From assembly GCA_026394765.1 (NCBI GenBank), contig JAPKXQ010000056.1:1-54630 (forward strand): 54,630 nucleotides of DNA. Reading direction: 5' to 3'. Positions 1 to 9,567 of this stretch are shown piece after piece; the first letter of the stretch is position 1, and each line of letters opens with the position of its first letter. The notes beneath the pieces are model-generated. The model did no database searches, was not told the origin of the DNA, and saw nothing but the letters and a program-made list of their open reading frames with translations. The stretch comes from Methanomicrobiales archaeon. Its GTDB lineage: Archaea > Halobacteriota > Methanomicrobia > Methanomicrobiales > Methanospirillaceae. Made by a program: the position numbers and the translations under genes.

Positions 1-188
1 TGTGATTCGTTCTTCTTCGGCTTCGCTCATCTTGCTCCACCAAATGAGCATTGAAATTCTGTCTATATCCTTGTAGGTGCACGATGTCCTGACCCTTACT
101 CATCAAAATGAAATGGTATACGATGTTCTGAGCCTTTCCATCTACTCAATAACAACCATTTAAAAACAGCGATTAACACATCCTATTT

Positions 189-420
189 TCATGCATCTCC
201 TTTGTGACGAATCTCCCTTATCCTCTCTATGATTCTCTCAATTGATCTCCTTAACGGTTTTATAAAGAGTGTTTCCTGATATTTTTGGAAGCTCCATCCC
301 AGAAACTCGAAACCATCGGAAATGTGAGTTATGACGGTTTTCTTTTCAGATAATTCCATCCCACGCACGGTGAGGAATTCACGGGTGACTTCCTAGATTT
401 CTTCAGCTATCTTCTTTTTT
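189..420 (-). pseudogene. Group II intron reverse transcriptase/maturase remnant, 3' part
   Basis: Read on the minus strand, this stretch continues the reverse transcriptase of 1487-1735 after the inserted IS element. The frame gives KKKIAEEI, an in-frame stop, EVTREFLTVRGMELSEKKT, then THISDGFEFLGWSFQKY. This is the post-catalytic region of group II intron RTs, whose consensus is close to ELSEEKT..THI..GFDFLGF. The frame ends at a stop near 189. Beyond it, around 1-60, another frame gives a weak maturase-X-like piece (DIDRISMLIWW), which I do not trust. The gene is dead: internal stop, frameshift and IS insertion. No intron domain V was recognised. Confidence 0.8.
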
Positions 421-479
421 GGGCACTGTCCTAGATAAGACAGCATAATTATTTATTCTTTTACGAGCAAGAAAATATC

Positions 480-950
480 ATGGCAAGACCTCGGAGCAAA
501 ATTGACATTACGTGTCAAAATCCTAAATGTTGTTATTACCTTATAGAAGAGGGCAAGGACATTGTAAAAAGAGGGAAGAATCGAGCTGGACATCAACAAT
601 ACTTCTGTAATAATTGCAACTCATGGTTCGTGGAGACTGCAAATACCCCACTATACCATAAACATCTTACATTATCCGAAATCATCCTCATTTGCAAACT
701 ACTTGTTGAAAAGCTGGGAATCAGAGGCATCGAACGTGCAACTGGTCATCATCGTGATACGATTTGTCAATTACTTGAGGATCTTGCAATTCACGCCGAA
801 GCGATAACTCAGTTTCTCTTAAAAGATGTCAAATTGAGTACATTTGAGGTAGATGAACTTTGGAGTACTGTAAAAAAAAACAAAAGAAAGTTAAGTCCAG
901 AAGCACAGGAGCAAATCATGAAGGTGACATCTGGATCTATACATGTTTGA
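480..950 (+). CDS. IS1-type InsA-like protein (zinc ribbon plus HTH)
   Basis: The protein is 156 residues long. The N-terminal half has paired cysteines (CQNPKCC near residue 12, CNNC near 43) of the InsA zinc ribbon. A helix-turn-helix region follows (ILICKLLVEKLGIRGIERAT). The C-terminal part already contains the first catalytic aspartate context, FEVDELWS. In IS1 elements InsA alone is the DNA-binding repressor. A -1 slip at 875-881 (A AAA AAC) joins it to the InsB frame to make the active transposase. The ATG follows directly after the left inverted repeat region with no strong Shine-Dalgarno sequence. Confidence 0.85.
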   Translation: MARPRSKIDITCQNPKCCYYLIEEGKDIVKRGKNRAGHQQYFCNNCNSWFVETANTPLYHKHLTLSEIILICKLLVEKLGIRGIERATGHHRDTICQLLEDLAIHAEAITQFLLKDVKLSTFEVDELWSTVKKNKRKLSPEAQEQIMKVTSGSIHV

Positions 951-1471
951 TACGCGGTTCCTGTCTTTTCCTCGCATATTCGTTAGGTTCTCGGACACGA
1001 GATGTATGCAGGGATATGGTGGAATCAGTGTTCATAAGAACAAAATTGCCAACCACCGATAATAAGATAGAAATCTATTCTGATGGAAATGACGATTATA
1101 CTGCTGTATTGGGAGAATATTATTCTGAAAACTGCTTAATTTACGGCCAGGTAATTAAAATTCGCGAAGGGGGTAAAGTTGTTGAGAAGATTAAAAAGCT
1201 CATCTATGGAAACCCGGACACAAAGCAAATTGAAACAACTGACGTAGAAAACTACAACAGTATTCTCCGTGAAAGATTGGGTCGACTTGTAAGAAAAACT
1301 AAATGCATTTCAAAAAAGAAATCTGCGTTAAATTATGCTTTAGGGTTTTTTCAATTCCATTGGAACTGGATGGACCCACTACCCTGCAAAAAGACACCGT
1401 CAATGATTGAAAATTTATCAGATCATATTTGGAGCTGGAATGAATTTTTATTTTATCGTTTTGCGGTCTAA
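860..1471 (+). CDS. IS1-type InsB-like transposase domain, expressed by -1 frameshift
   Basis: This is the catalytic DDE part of the transposase. Visible motifs are YSDGNDDY (second aspartate) and the basic motif SILRERLGRLVRKTKC with the glutamate, typical of IS1 transposases. The first aspartate lies upstream in the overlapping frame (VDELWS). The nominal start at 860 is probably not used. Ribosomes reading from 480 would shift -1 at A AAA AAC (875-881) to give a fusion of about 330 residues. The frame is open to its natural stop just inside the right inverted repeat, so the element may still be functional. Confidence 0.85.
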   Translation: MEYCKKKQKKVKSRSTGANHEGDIWIYTCLIRGSCLFLAYSLGSRTRDVCRDMVESVFIRTKLPTTDNKIEIYSDGNDDYTAVLGEYYSENCLIYGQVIKIREGGKVVEKIKKLIYGNPDTKQIETTDVENYNSILRERLGRLVRKTKCISKKKSALNYALGFFQFHWNWMDPLPCKKTPSMIENLSDHIWSWNEFLFYRFAV

Positions 1472-1486
1472 ATTAGGACAGTGCCC

Positions 1487-1735
1487 TTTTTTGGGGCTGT
1501 TACGAGAAAATCATCTGTGCATCTGATAAAGTAGACTTTCTTTTTGGAATATCGTTGTGCCAATACAGCCTCTATACCATCGAGTGTCAGGTTAGCGAGC
1601 AACGTAGAGATCACTCCTCCTTGTGGCATTCCTCGATCTTTAGGATAGAGTTTCTGGTCATAAACAAAATCAGGTTTTAAGGAACTGCGTGAGAATTGTC
1701 TGGTCTATCAGGACATTGTTCTTCAGCCATTTCAT
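1487..1735 (-). pseudogene. Group II intron reverse transcriptase remnant, catalytic part
   Basis: On the minus strand the sequence reads MKWLKNNVLIDQTILTQFLK. After a one-base frameshift it continues DFVYDQKLYPKDRGMPQGG, VISTLLANLTLDGIE and RCTDDFLVTAP. PQGG and TDDF are RT core motifs; the usual YADDF has become CTDDF, keeping both catalytic aspartates. The rest of RT domains 1-4 is missing or unrecognisable upstream (1740-2040), where only a piece like VKDRAR is suggestive. The gene is interrupted at 1486/1487 by the IS1-like element and resumes at 420. It is AT-rich like its surroundings. Confidence 0.85.
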
Positions 1736-1745
1736 GGATTGAGCA

Positions 1746-1760
1746 TGAGGCGAAGCCTCA
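1746..1760. repeat. GAA-loop hairpin
   Basis: This is a perfect hairpin with arms TGAGGC / GCCTCA and loop GAA. A 19-base core including it (AGCATGAGGCGAAGCCTCA) recurs in inverted orientation at 47047-47065. It lies inside the decayed intron region. Confidence 0.6.
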
Positions 1761-2040
1761 CCGGAGTTTTTATTAGAACCACCATAACCGCTTGTGGTCA
1801 GGCAAAACGAATGAAAATCGGAGGCAGCCCTCAATCTCGCACGGTCTTTAACAGGCTGCGTTGGGTGCTGGAATGGGATTTTCATTAGAATGGTAAATGG
1901 GAACTGAGGTATCTCCATATTCAATGAACCTTTCCATATAGGTGAAGAATATATTGAAGAATACCTCTGGGTACCTACGACGGCCATGGAACAATAACTT
2001 GTCATTCTTTACAATGACGAAGAGATGATTGTTCATTAGA

Positions 2041-3000
2041 TTAAAATTGCGAATGAAAAGTTCGAGATTGAACAGTTCGATTACCTCGATTACTACATTA
2101 GTTAATAAATTAATGAAGTTCTAATCGACTCTGTTCATTTATCCAGTTATTTTGTCAATTAAGTAGGTGTTAATGATTTGAAAGCAGCACAATTTCTGAC
2201 TTGATAACCTATTTCATCAATAATTAGTGAAATTTCTAATCGGAAGGTAATATGCCATTACTAGATTTTTGGACAGCGTCTTCTAATCCATAAATGATCA
2301 TTTTAAGTACACTATTTTCCTGAGCTTTGCACGATCTTCGATGCCCTCGAGTGATTCCAGTTATCATTCATTTCTATTCATTTGTTTCAACCGATACGCT
2401 TTTTTTGGTATTACATCTTAAACCAGGGGTTCATATGAAGGGCCTGTTTTATAAGAAAACAGACCTATATTCTTTTGGATTTTGAAGATCTCCTTATTAA
2501 ACCCAATATCTGCCACTTCGTTTTTCTCCAGTGGAAATAATGGGGTTCCCTTCCTCAACAGAGTATCTTACCTAATAGCTGATATCCGGTTTATTTGATG
2601 TAGGAAGGCACCGAACCATGCCAGGGACCTTATATCAGTTGGGCACTAATGCCTTTACAATAATCGCATTTGGTTGTTAAATATTGATATTACCCTCCAA
2701 ATATTCTGCTAATCAGGCGATATCACATATCAAGATACCATATTTACATGAATGTATCCGAACTATGGAACTGTCTTTTCACCGTCTTTTTCGATATAAA
2801 ACACATGATGTTTTATCGCTTTTCTACGAACCATCAGTTCCTTGATGAATTGTTGCTTGATATGAAAGAGCCTCCTCAAATCATGGTAGACCTGAAGTAT
2901 TCGCATACGGAAATCTTTTTTGTTGACCCGTCACGCTACCCGTTAAGAAGGCCTCGTAAGATAGATCTGCACCAATCGCCCACAAGGTATAGAACCGACC
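2041..3000. other. AT-rich non-coding stretch
   Basis: No gene was recognised. The stretch is markedly AT-rich, unlike the GC-rich housekeeping genes that follow, and probably continues the mobile-DNA scar. A small hairpin with arms CTGTTTT / AAAACAG lies at 2444-2462. An 88-codon open frame on the plus strand (2748-3014) runs into the moaB start but resembles nothing known. A TATA-like AT-rich block near 2680-2750 could serve moaB. Confidence 0.5.
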
Positions 3001-3492
3001 ATGGGAAAGATTGAGCATACAGAAAAAATTATGGTCAGGGCGGCAGTAATCACCGTCTCATCGACGCGAACACTGGCTACAGACAAGAGCGGGCAATGCC
3101 TCCAGGATCTGCTCTCCACTGCGGGTATTGGGATGACGCATTATTCTATTGTTCCTGATGATATACTTGCGATACGAAGGGAGGTGCTAGAGGCACTCAA
3201 GACATCTTCCTGTATCATCGTTCATGGCGGTACCGGTCTCACCCATGACGATTGTACCATCGAGGCCGTGGGACCTCTCCTTGAGAAACAGATGGACGGA
3301 TTTGGAGAACTATTCCGAATGCTCTCATTCCAGGATATAGGGAGTTCGGCTATACTTTCCAGGGCAATTGCCGGGACCATCAGAGGAAACGCGGTGTTCT
3401 GTATTCCAGGGTCCCAGGGCGCCGTGGAACTTGCCTTCACCCGCCTTATCCTCCCGGAGATTCACCATATACTCAGTCATGCAGGGAGATGA
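3001..3492 (+). CDS. moaB: MoaB/MogA-family molybdenum cofactor biosynthesis protein
   Basis: This 163-residue protein has the MoaB/MogA fold signatures: VRAAVITVSSTRTL at the start, HGGTGLTHDD (residues 75-84), FGELFRMLSF (101-110), and IPGSQGAVELA near the C-terminus. The family adenylylates molybdopterin before molybdenum or tungsten insertion. In methanogens the cofactor serves formylmethanofuran dehydrogenase and formate dehydrogenase. The length is normal for the family. The ATG at 3001 gives a usual N-terminal extension; an internal ATG at residue 11 is an alternative. The gene is monocistronic and convergent with cgi121. Confidence 0.9.
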   Translation: MGKIEHTEKIMVRAAVITVSSTRTLATDKSGQCLQDLLSTAGIGMTHYSIVPDDILAIRREVLEALKTSSCIIVHGGTGLTHDDCTIEAVGPLLEKQMDGFGELFRMLSFQDIGSSAILSRAIAGTIRGNAVFCIPGSQGAVELAFTRLILPEIHHILSHAGR

Positions 3493-3788
3493 TCCTTGGC
3501 CTTTCAGACCTGGGGAACTGTTTGGATCTCCTGCCCTCTCCAGGTGTGCAAATGGGTTTCACCGTGTCCAGGATGACGAATATAGCTATGCAGCACCTCG
3601 AACACGACCCTGAAAGTCGTTTCACAATAATTTCTCTAAGAAAATTGCGCTAAATTTTAAACCAAGAGCAAAAAGAGAGGTTTTTATTAAGTCAGTATGA
3701 GACAAAGCCTTATCAGAGTATTGTGCTACATGTGGGTAATTACTGGAACTCTCAACCACAATGTGGACCAAAACACGAGAGCTGGAAA

Positions 3789-4337
3789 TTACCTTGTTAT
3801 CCAGAGGAGCGCGACACGCTCTTTCACCAGGTCACGGATATGCCCTGGCCCTACACACTCCAATTCAGCTGCAGTGATTCCGAACTGTTCCATCAAAAAT
3901 CTCTCTTTATCTACATTGATCTCTTCCCAGTCCTCGGAAGATTCGGTCATATATAACCCAAGATCATCCCACACTCCTTTGGAATTGGGATAACACACGC
4001 AGTATGCCATGTTAAAACCTTTGTGGATACCAACCCGTGCAGCTTCTGTGCACTGACGGCTCCCTGCAGCAAAGAGAAGGGTTTCCATCTGAAATGTGCG
4101 TGCGATATTGGTCGATGTCTTCCATGAGCGCACTGCATGGTCAAGAGCCGAGCAGACATGGGCAAGACCTGCAACTCTCGTGGCATCTAGCAGAACGATG
4201 CTGCAGTGATGGCAAGAGCCGATCCTGTTGAGCACCTCAAGGAATAGGGGGATATCTTCGCATGTGAACCTGACTTTCCGTACATGATACGAGGGCTCAA
4301 TTTCCCCCGGCTTACCCAGATCTATCGTCATGGACAC
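3789..4337 (-). CDS. cgi121: KEOPS complex subunit Cgi121
   Basis: The protein has 182 residues. The conserved core QMETLLFAAGSRQCTEAAR, then a V/I-GIHKG segment and CYPNSKGVWDD, match archaeal Cgi121. Cgi121 is the KEOPS subunit that contacts the tRNA 3' end during synthesis of threonylcarbamoyl-adenosine at position 37. The C-terminal half (EINVDKERFLMEQFGIT, then AELECVG) is the usual helical tail. The gene lies downstream of hel308 on the same strand, a neighbourhood seen in other methanogens, but 355 bp separate them, so it may have its own promoter. Identification rests on motif recall, so an alignment would be useful. Confidence 0.8.
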   Translation of the reverse strand: MSMTIDLGKPGEIEPSYHVRKVRFTCEDIPLFLEVLNRIGSCHHCSIVLLDATRVAGLAHVCSALDHAVRSWKTSTNIARTFQMETLLFAAGSRQCTEAARVGIHKGFNMAYCVCYPNSKGVWDDLGLYMTESSEDWEEINVDKERFLMEQFGITAAELECVGPGHIRDLVKERVALLWITR

Positions 4338-4692
4338 TCCTTAAGAAAGGAACGGACAGAGTAAAGGGGCATCATGACCTCTTTTCGGATCCCTTTTCTT
4401 CCCCTGCTCAGGGTATGCGGATGAGTGGATGTGTGCCATCTGTTCTCTACCCTATCGTTATTCTGACCATAGTTCATATACCCCTGGCTCATTGATGCCC
4501 AGAGCGATATTCGCTTTTTTTAAGGAACGGGGGATGTTTCAGGTTTCATCTTGACCGTGCATCAATCAGAATCGTCCAATTACACAACACACTGCGTCTC
4601 TACTCAGGTGGCCGTAAACTGGATACTCGTTGAAACTATTCTTGGTACTGAGCAGCGACATTGTGGGATCTTTCATCCTGCCTGATGTTTCT
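4338..4692. other. Intergenic region between hel308 and cgi121
   Basis: These 355 bp hold no convincing frame. A T7 run at about 4514-4520, read on the minus strand, is an A-run within an AT-rich patch that could be promoter DNA for cgi121 or the 3' end of the hel308 transcript. Nothing else stands out. Confidence 0.4.
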
Positions 4693-6900
4693 TTAAAAGT
4701 CCGCTAGAGAAGCGTCATTACTGGCGCTTTTCTTTCCTTTTCTCTTTTTCTTTATGGGTGCCAGAGCGGGATCATCACTCACCTCCAGGGAAGGGTCCTT
4801 TCTCGCATGGAATGTCCTCTCGCCCTTTGTGAGGTGTTCGAGGAGCGGGCCTGCCACTCCGGAGCCTAGGATACCAGACAGACGGGAGAGCCCTGCTCCC
4901 TTCAACGCTTCTGGTGTGGAAAGGCCGTTGTTATAGAGGCGACGGGCCCGCACCCTGCCGATGTTAGGCAGGCGCACTAATGGAAGGAGTTCTCTCCTGA
5001 CACCATACTTCATACAGAGCTCAAGGTCCCTTACGAGGGGATAGAAAGAAGGCCTGAAGATCCTCGTGAGCTGCACGGTAGCATGGAGGAGCCAGTTCAT
5101 CACATCCACCATTGCGAAGATGTCCCCGGGTCCGGTAGAGAACCTCTCACAGAGTATCTTCTCCTCTACTTCACTGGACCATTCTGAGAGTAGCATGGCA
5201 GTCTTTAAACCCCGGAAGTAGCACTCCTCATCGTCAGTAAGATCTACCCAGAGTTTGTCCCCTTCACTGATCAGGAACTTCTCAAGATACGCGCTGTCTC
5301 TATTGCTCACATAGAGTCGGAACATGTCGGGGGTGACACAGATGAGGTGGATGAGAGCGATATCAGAATACTCCTCTCCAGCACGGATGTTGCTCACAAT
5401 GAGATCCGCACCCCAGGGATCGAGGTAGAGCTGTGAGACGAGAGAGCCATACTCTGTGGGAGCAGTGGTTTCCCCCTGGCATGTGATCATCCCTACCCGC
5501 TCAAGAAATACAAGGATATTGTCCAGGATCCGTGGGAGGAGGCGTGCATTCTTGTGCTGGTGGGAATAGAAGGTCTTTTCGAGGAACCTTAAGATCTCAT
5601 CCCTTGTGGTGGCAAAGCCAGAGGTAATGAGAGAGAGAATATGCGTTCTCAGCGCAACCTCATTGGCGCACTGGGAGTTGACGTCTTCGGCCGGGGCGTT
5701 GATATAGCACTCGAATAGGAGATCAGAGCGGTCTCCATCTTTTGCGATGAGTACTGCCTCACCATAGGGATCAAGGCGTGGCCGTCCTGCCCGCCCGGCC
5801 ATCTGGCGGTATTCCCGCACCGGTATTGGGACCATCCCCTCTCCGGCAGAGAACCTGAGGTAGTCCCTTATGATCACCCGCCTGGCCGGGAGGTTTAAGC
5901 CCGCAGCAAGGGTCGGGGTGGATGCAATACAGAGGATATGGCCATTCCTGAAACCTTCTTCCACAAGCGAACGCTCATCACGCTTCAACCCGGCGTGGTG
6001 GAATGCAGCACCCTTCTCGATGCACGCCGCGAGGGTCTTTCCCATTTCAGTTTCGGCCTGCGCTGCGATGCGGGTTGCGAGTGAGGTGAGTTCATGACTA
6101 TCCCGTTTTAATGCAGTAGCCATCCTCTTGGCGAAAGCCTCTGCATTCTTGCGCGAAGAGACAAAGACAAGGCACTGGCCTCCTTCATGCACCGTGTCGA
6201 GGCAGATGTTGGTATCATCGAACCGGGTTGTTGCCTCAATCTTTCGTGTAGTCCCATCGAACTGGATCCTGCCATTCCAAAAGACCCCCTCACGGAGGTC
6301 AACTGGGCGCCATGTGCTGGTGACCGCCGACCCATCGAGCCATCCTGCGAGGCTTCCAGGGTTTCCAATCGTCGCGCTCAGTCCTATCACCTGGACCTTG
6401 GGGTTTTTATACCGCAACTTTGTGATGACCATCTCAAGGGTCACCCCACGTCCAGGGTCGTCTATCAGGTGTACCTCGTCCACTACGAGAAGTGATATCG
6501 CATTAATCCAGGGTGCTGCATTCCGGATGAGAGAATCTACTTTCTCTGAGGTGGCAACGATAATGTCCTGATTCCCTAAGTACTCGTCCCTCCTGTCATA
6601 GTCCCCGGTTGCAATCCCCACCTTGATACCCTTCTTTCCAAATTCTTCGTGTTTCTCACTTGCCAGTGCTTTTAAGGGGACAATATAGAGGCATTTTCCT
6701 CCTCGGGCGACATGCTGATGCATCGCCATCTCTGCGACCAGTGTTTTGCCACTAGCAGTCGGGATCGAGACCAGAAGGTTCTTCCCCTCAAATAGCCCCT
6801 TTGAGATGCACTCGACCTGTGGTGGGTAGAGTGACTGTATACTGGCTTTTTCGTAGTGTGCCTTGAGGTATGCCGGGATCGGGAGGTCAGTGATATCCAT
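4693..6900 (-). CDS. hel308: ATP-dependent DNA helicase Hel308
   Basis: This is a 735-residue superfamily 2 helicase. In order: Q-motif LYPPQ (24-28), Walker A PTASGKT (47-53), DEVH box (141-144), SAT (175-177), the conserved [19 protein letters not shown], and motif [11 protein letters not shown] (366-374). The ratchet and C-terminal helix-hairpin-helix region ([18 protein letters not shown]) follow. Hel308 unwinds lagging strands at stalled forks and is the archaeal relative of human HELQ and POLQ helicases. The C-terminus ends in a lysine-rich tail (KKKRKGKK). Length and motifs are complete. A TATA-like box lies about 40 nt upstream and GGGG directly before the ATG. Confidence 0.95.
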   Translation of the reverse strand: MDITDLPIPAYLKAHYEKASIQSLYPPQVECISKGLFEGKNLLVSIPTASGKTLVAEMAMHQHVARGGKCLYIVPLKALASEKHEEFGKKGIKVGIATGDYDRRDEYLGNQDIIVATSEKVDSLIRNAAPWINAISLLVVDEVHLIDDPGRGVTLEMVITKLRYKNPKVQVIGLSATIGNPGSLAGWLDGSAVTSTWRPVDLREGVFWNGRIQFDGTTRKIEATTRFDDTNICLDTVHEGGQCLVFVSSRKNAEAFAKRMATALKRDSHELTSLATRIAAQAETEMGKTLAACIEKGAAFHHAGLKRDERSLVEEGFRNGHILCIASTPTLAAGLNLPARRVIIRDYLRFSAGEGMVPIPVREYRQMAGRAGRPRLDPYGEAVLIAKDGDRSDLLFECYINAPAEDVNSQCANEVALRTHILSLITSGFATTRDEILRFLEKTFYSHQHKNARLLPRILDNILVFLERVGMITCQGETTAPTEYGSLVSQLYLDPWGADLIVSNIRAGEEYSDIALIHLICVTPDMFRLYVSNRDSAYLEKFLISEGDKLWVDLTDDEECYFRGLKTAMLLSEWSSEVEEKILCERFSTGPGDIFAMVDVMNWLLHATVQLTRIFRPSFYPLVRDLELCMKYGVRRELLPLVRLPNIGRVRARRLYNNGLSTPEALKGAGLSRLSGILGSGVAGPLLEHLTKGERTFHARKDPSLEVSDDPALAPIKKKRKGKKSASNDASLADF

Positions 6901-6936
6901 TTGACCCCTTTATTTCCATTCGAAGATACCAGAAAA

Positions 6937-6950
6937 ATATGATATATTAA
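6937..6950 (-). promoter_or_regulatory. Putative TATA box for hel308
   Basis: On the minus strand the block reads TTAATATATCATAT, an archaeal TATA-like element about 40 nt upstream of the hel308 ATG at 6900. The short leader carries AAAGGGG before the start. The rest of 6901-7212 holds only a 77-codon minus-strand frame of no recognisable family, which I did not call. Confidence 0.45.
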
Positions 6951-7212
6951 TTTCTAAGCAATGATACCGGAATTATTATTCCAATAGAAATACCGCATGC
7001 TGAACTGAATTACTGGTGGTGGCGTGTCCCACTACAACCATCCCGAACTTCTCCATTAGCCCTTTTCTTAGGCGCCAGGATGGAAACAGTTTTACTTTCG
7101 TCATGCTCATTGGCGGTATCGTAGAGTGTCGTTCAGATTGATAAGGATATATCACCTTTGTGATTGCCTCCCGTATCCGAGATATACTGGTCTCATGTCT
7201 TCTCTGCACTCT

Positions 7213-7752
7213 TCAATAATAGTAACTGATCATGTCCTCCTTACTCTGCCGCTTCTTCTTCTCCAGGAATGAAAAGACAGTCTCATGGGGGACTCCTTTG
7301 ATGATCATCTCGATCGCTGCTCGTGCAGTCTTGATCTGCTCAGGGAGACCTATGAGTGCGATGGTCTTACCAAAGACTGATACCTGGGTCTGCGTGAGGC
7401 GTTCTATCTGTTCCCGTGCAGAACCGTCCTTTCCAATGATCCTGCCCCTCAGTCGGTCGAGCTGACGGGGGGTCTCGGCGGCGTGCGAGAGGTCTATCAC
7501 ATCGAGGAGGAGGTCCTCATCGTCTAGGAGGTCAAACGCCCGTTCCGGGGAGAAACCACGGTTAATTGCAGTGACTACATCGACGGTCCTCAGCACAGAC
7601 TGTGCATCTTCGCCACTGACGTCTACGGATCCTTCCTCACTGTCGATGGTGATACTGGTCTTTGTCCTCTCTTCAAGGGCTTTCTTGGTGATACCACTCT
7701 TTCCGATAAGGACGCCAATACGGTCCCCGGTGATCCTGGTCTCCTGAATCAT
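7213..7752 (-). CDS. KH-domain RNA-binding protein (archaeal Pno1/Dim2-like)
   Basis: The protein has 179 residues and two KH modules. The first is near residues 8-60 with GVLIGKSGITKKALE, a GxxG loop. The second is near 95-150 with GRIIGKDGSAREQIE (GKDG). The arrangement matches the archaeal relative of eukaryotic Krr1 and Pno1/Dim2, which act in small-subunit ribosome maturation. Its start overlaps the end of rio1 by 4 bases (ATGA), so the two are translationally coupled. Linkage of RIO1 and this KH protein is widespread in archaea and supports a joint ribosome-biogenesis role. Confidence 0.9.
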   Translation of the reverse strand: MIQETRITGDRIGVLIGKSGITKKALEERTKTSITIDSEEGSVDVSGEDAQSVLRTVDVVTAINRGFSPERAFDLLDDEDLLLDVIDLSHAAETPRQLDRLRGRIIGKDGSAREQIERLTQTQVSVFGKTIALIGLPEQIKTARAAIEMIIKGVPHETVFSFLEKKKRQSKEDMISYYY

Positions 7753-8564
7753 CTGTTCTCCTCCTCACGGTTCATGTCTTTTCCCCCCGGCATGAGGTTC
7801 TCCAGGGGTATTCCGGTGATCGCTGAAAGTGTCTGATTTGCATCACGCACATCGCAGAACTGTGAAAAGAAGCGGTTTATGTTCATGATATCCCTCCTAA
7901 GGAATCGTATGGCCTCAGGGTGGTCAGGTGTGACCGACTGGCCCATATCAATGAGGTGGGGCTTCTCCCCCATTAAGATATTGTACTCACTCAGGTCGCC
8001 ATGAACAAGGTGTGCAACCTGGTAGAGCACGCGGATGTCCTCTATGATCTGGTCATAGACCGCTGCAGGGTCGTTCAAAGGTACCAGGCGGAGCTGAGGG
8101 TATGCCTGGTCTCCGATCCCAAGGAATTCCATGATCAGTATATTGCGGTCCCATACCAGCGGCGTCGGAACGAGGAGTCCAGCATCACGGGCTCTTGTAA
8201 GGTTTGAATACTCTTTTCTCGTCCATGCAAAGACGATCTCTTTGCGCGTCTTCCTGACCCTGGAGAACCTACGGTCTCCAGTGATATACTTGCCCATGGC
8301 AGTGAAATCGGCAGTACGGATCCGGTATATCTTTACCGCTACGGTGCAGTTATCCCGTGTCCCTAGATATACGTTTGCTTCCTTTCCTGTTGAGAGTGGC
8401 CCGCCCATAGCGGTGAGCTTCTTTTTATGAATAAGATGGTAGAGGGTGAGGAGAGTTATCTCATCAAAGACGTCATCCCTCACCTTTCTCTGATCGCCAT
8501 CTCGAACGCGGACCCCTAACTGCTCGATCTCACGGTCGAAATCTTCTTCGTGGTGTTTTCCCAT
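7749..8564 (-). CDS. rio1: RIO1-type serine protein kinase
   Basis: The protein has 271 residues. The nucleotide loop GGPLSTGKEANVY (54-66) is characteristic of RIO1. K78 is the ATP lysine, HGDLSEYNIL (188-197) holds the catalytic aspartate D190, and LIDMGQSV (204-211) holds the metal aspartate D206. RIO1 acts as an ATPase/kinase in late 40S or 30S maturation. The start has GGTGA just upstream. Gene order gap-tyrS-rio1-KH has gaps of 38 bp, 23 bp and a 4-bp overlap, suggesting a shared transcript. Confidence 0.95.
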   Translation of the reverse strand: MGKHHEEDFDREIEQLGVRVRDGDQRKVRDDVFDEITLLTLYHLIHKKKLTAMGGPLSTGKEANVYLGTRDNCTVAVKIYRIRTADFTAMGKYITGDRRFSRVRKTRKEIVFAWTRKEYSNLTRARDAGLLVPTPLVWDRNILIMEFLGIGDQAYPQLRLVPLNDPAAVYDQIIEDIRVLYQVAHLVHGDLSEYNILMGEKPHLIDMGQSVTPDHPEAIRFLRRDIMNINRFFSQFCDVRDANQTLSAITGIPLENLMPGGKDMNREEENR

Positions 8565-8587
8565 GGGTCACCGGAGTTGTGCGGGAT

Positions 8588-9529
8588 TCACCCGACATAG
8601 TCCCGCACAGGAGCAAGGATTTCGATAAGGTACCTCGCGGCCGTCTTTTTAAGGTCAAGTGGGTGGACCTCCTTTGCAAGGTATGCCACTTCAAGGTCCC
8701 CGTACGTGAAGAACTCACGCGGTCCACCAAACTTCTCTGACCGTGCGAGCTGCACGCTGCTGACCCGGGGGAAGATATGGTACTGCAGGATCTGAAAGAT
8801 GGGGTTCCCGGTTGTCTCGGGTGGGCAGAACGCCTTCTCACACTTCTTCATGATGACGTCCTCCTCATCTGCCACTGATATGTAGTTTCCACTGGAAGAC
8901 GACATCTTCTTACCGTCCATGCCATTCAGAATGGGAGTATGGATGCAGACCGGGGGGGTTACCCCGATCGCGGCGAGGTGTTCGCGGGCGAGCATGTGGA
9001 TCTTTCTCTGATCTACCCCCCCGACTGCCGCATGGACGTCCAGTGTTGCGATATCGACCATCTGCATGATGGGGTAGATCATCTGTGAGACCATAGGGTT
9101 CTCCATCTGCCTTCCGACCTCGTCCATGCTCCGCTTGGCCCTATTGAGGGTGATCTGTTGAGAGAGCTCAAGAACCTTCATCTGGTAATCCGGGTTGAGC
9201 TGGAGATCTGAACCAAGGACATACCTCACTCCAGAGAGACCAAGTCCCTCGAAACACCGGCGGTTATACTTCGCGAGATCCCGTACCTCATCCATAGACC
9301 CCTTGCGATTGAGGAATGCGTGGAGGTCAGCGAGGAGCACGGTAATAGAGAACCCAGCCTCTGAAAGGTCGATCAGCTTGTTCACCGTGACCAGATGGCC
9401 GAGGTGGATCTCCCCACTCGGCTCATACCCTGCATAGACCCGGGGCTCACGGGTCTTGAGGAGTGCCACCAGTTCCTCATCTGTGACGACTTCCACGAGA
9501 TTGCGGGTTGCGAGCGTGAAAGGATCCAT
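8588..9529 (-). CDS. tyrS: Tyrosyl-tRNA synthetase
   Basis: This is a 313-residue class I synthetase of the short archaeal/eukaryotic type. The HIGH equivalent is HLGH (42-45) in GEIHLGHLVT, and the KMSKS equivalent is KMSSS (208-212). The tyrosine-pocket motif YAGYEPSGE lies at 32-40. It lacks a bacterial S4 domain, as expected for archaea. It charges tRNA-Tyr in the cytoplasm. It sits 38 bp downstream of gap and 23 bp upstream of rio1 on the same strand. Confidence 0.95.
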   Translation of the reverse strand: MDPFTLATRNLVEVVTDEELVALLKTREPRVYAGYEPSGEIHLGHLVTVNKLIDLSEAGFSITVLLADLHAFLNRKGSMDEVRDLAKYNRRCFEGLGLSGVRYVLGSDLQLNPDYQMKVLELSQQITLNRAKRSMDEVGRQMENPMVSQMIYPIMQMVDIATLDVHAAVGGVDQRKIHMLAREHLAAIGVTPPVCIHTPILNGMDGKKMSSSSGNYISVADEEDVIMKKCEKAFCPPETTGNPIFQILQYHIFPRVSSVQLARSEKFGGPREFFTYGDLEVAYLAKEVHPLDLKKTAARYLIEILAPVRDYVG

Positions 9530-9567
9530 GGGGATGTAATGGGAGGTTTCGTGGGTTAATGGTTCTT

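Larger units (their letters stand above)
421..1486 (+). mobile_element. IS1-family insertion sequence
   Basis: The element is bounded by inverted repeats of about 24 bp (20 matching). The left end starts GGGCACTGTCCTA at 421 and the right end is its complement ending at 1486. Six T residues flank it on both sides (415-420 and 1487-1492). That fits a short target duplication, though a natural T-run cannot be excluded. Removing the element and one T6 restores the reading frame of the interrupted reverse transcriptase (..TAPKKKIAEE..), so the insertion point is well supported. Inside are an InsA-like and an InsB-like frame overlapping at a slippery A-run. Confidence 0.9.

Noticed and set aside
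1-60. Maturase X-domain-like peptide on the minus strand
   Set aside because: Similarity is weak and several stops intervene, so the RT remnant was not extended this far.
2748-3014. 88-codon plus-strand frame before moaB
   Set aside because: No recognisable family, no ribosome site, AT-rich composition, and it overlaps the start of moaB.
3697-3993. 98-codon plus-strand frame
   Set aside because: It lies mostly opposite cgi121, whose protein is recognisable; this is a shadow frame.
6976-7209. 77-codon minus-strand frame between the KH gene and hel308
   Set aside because: No family resemblance and no clear ribosome site; part of the interval is probably hel308 promoter DNA.
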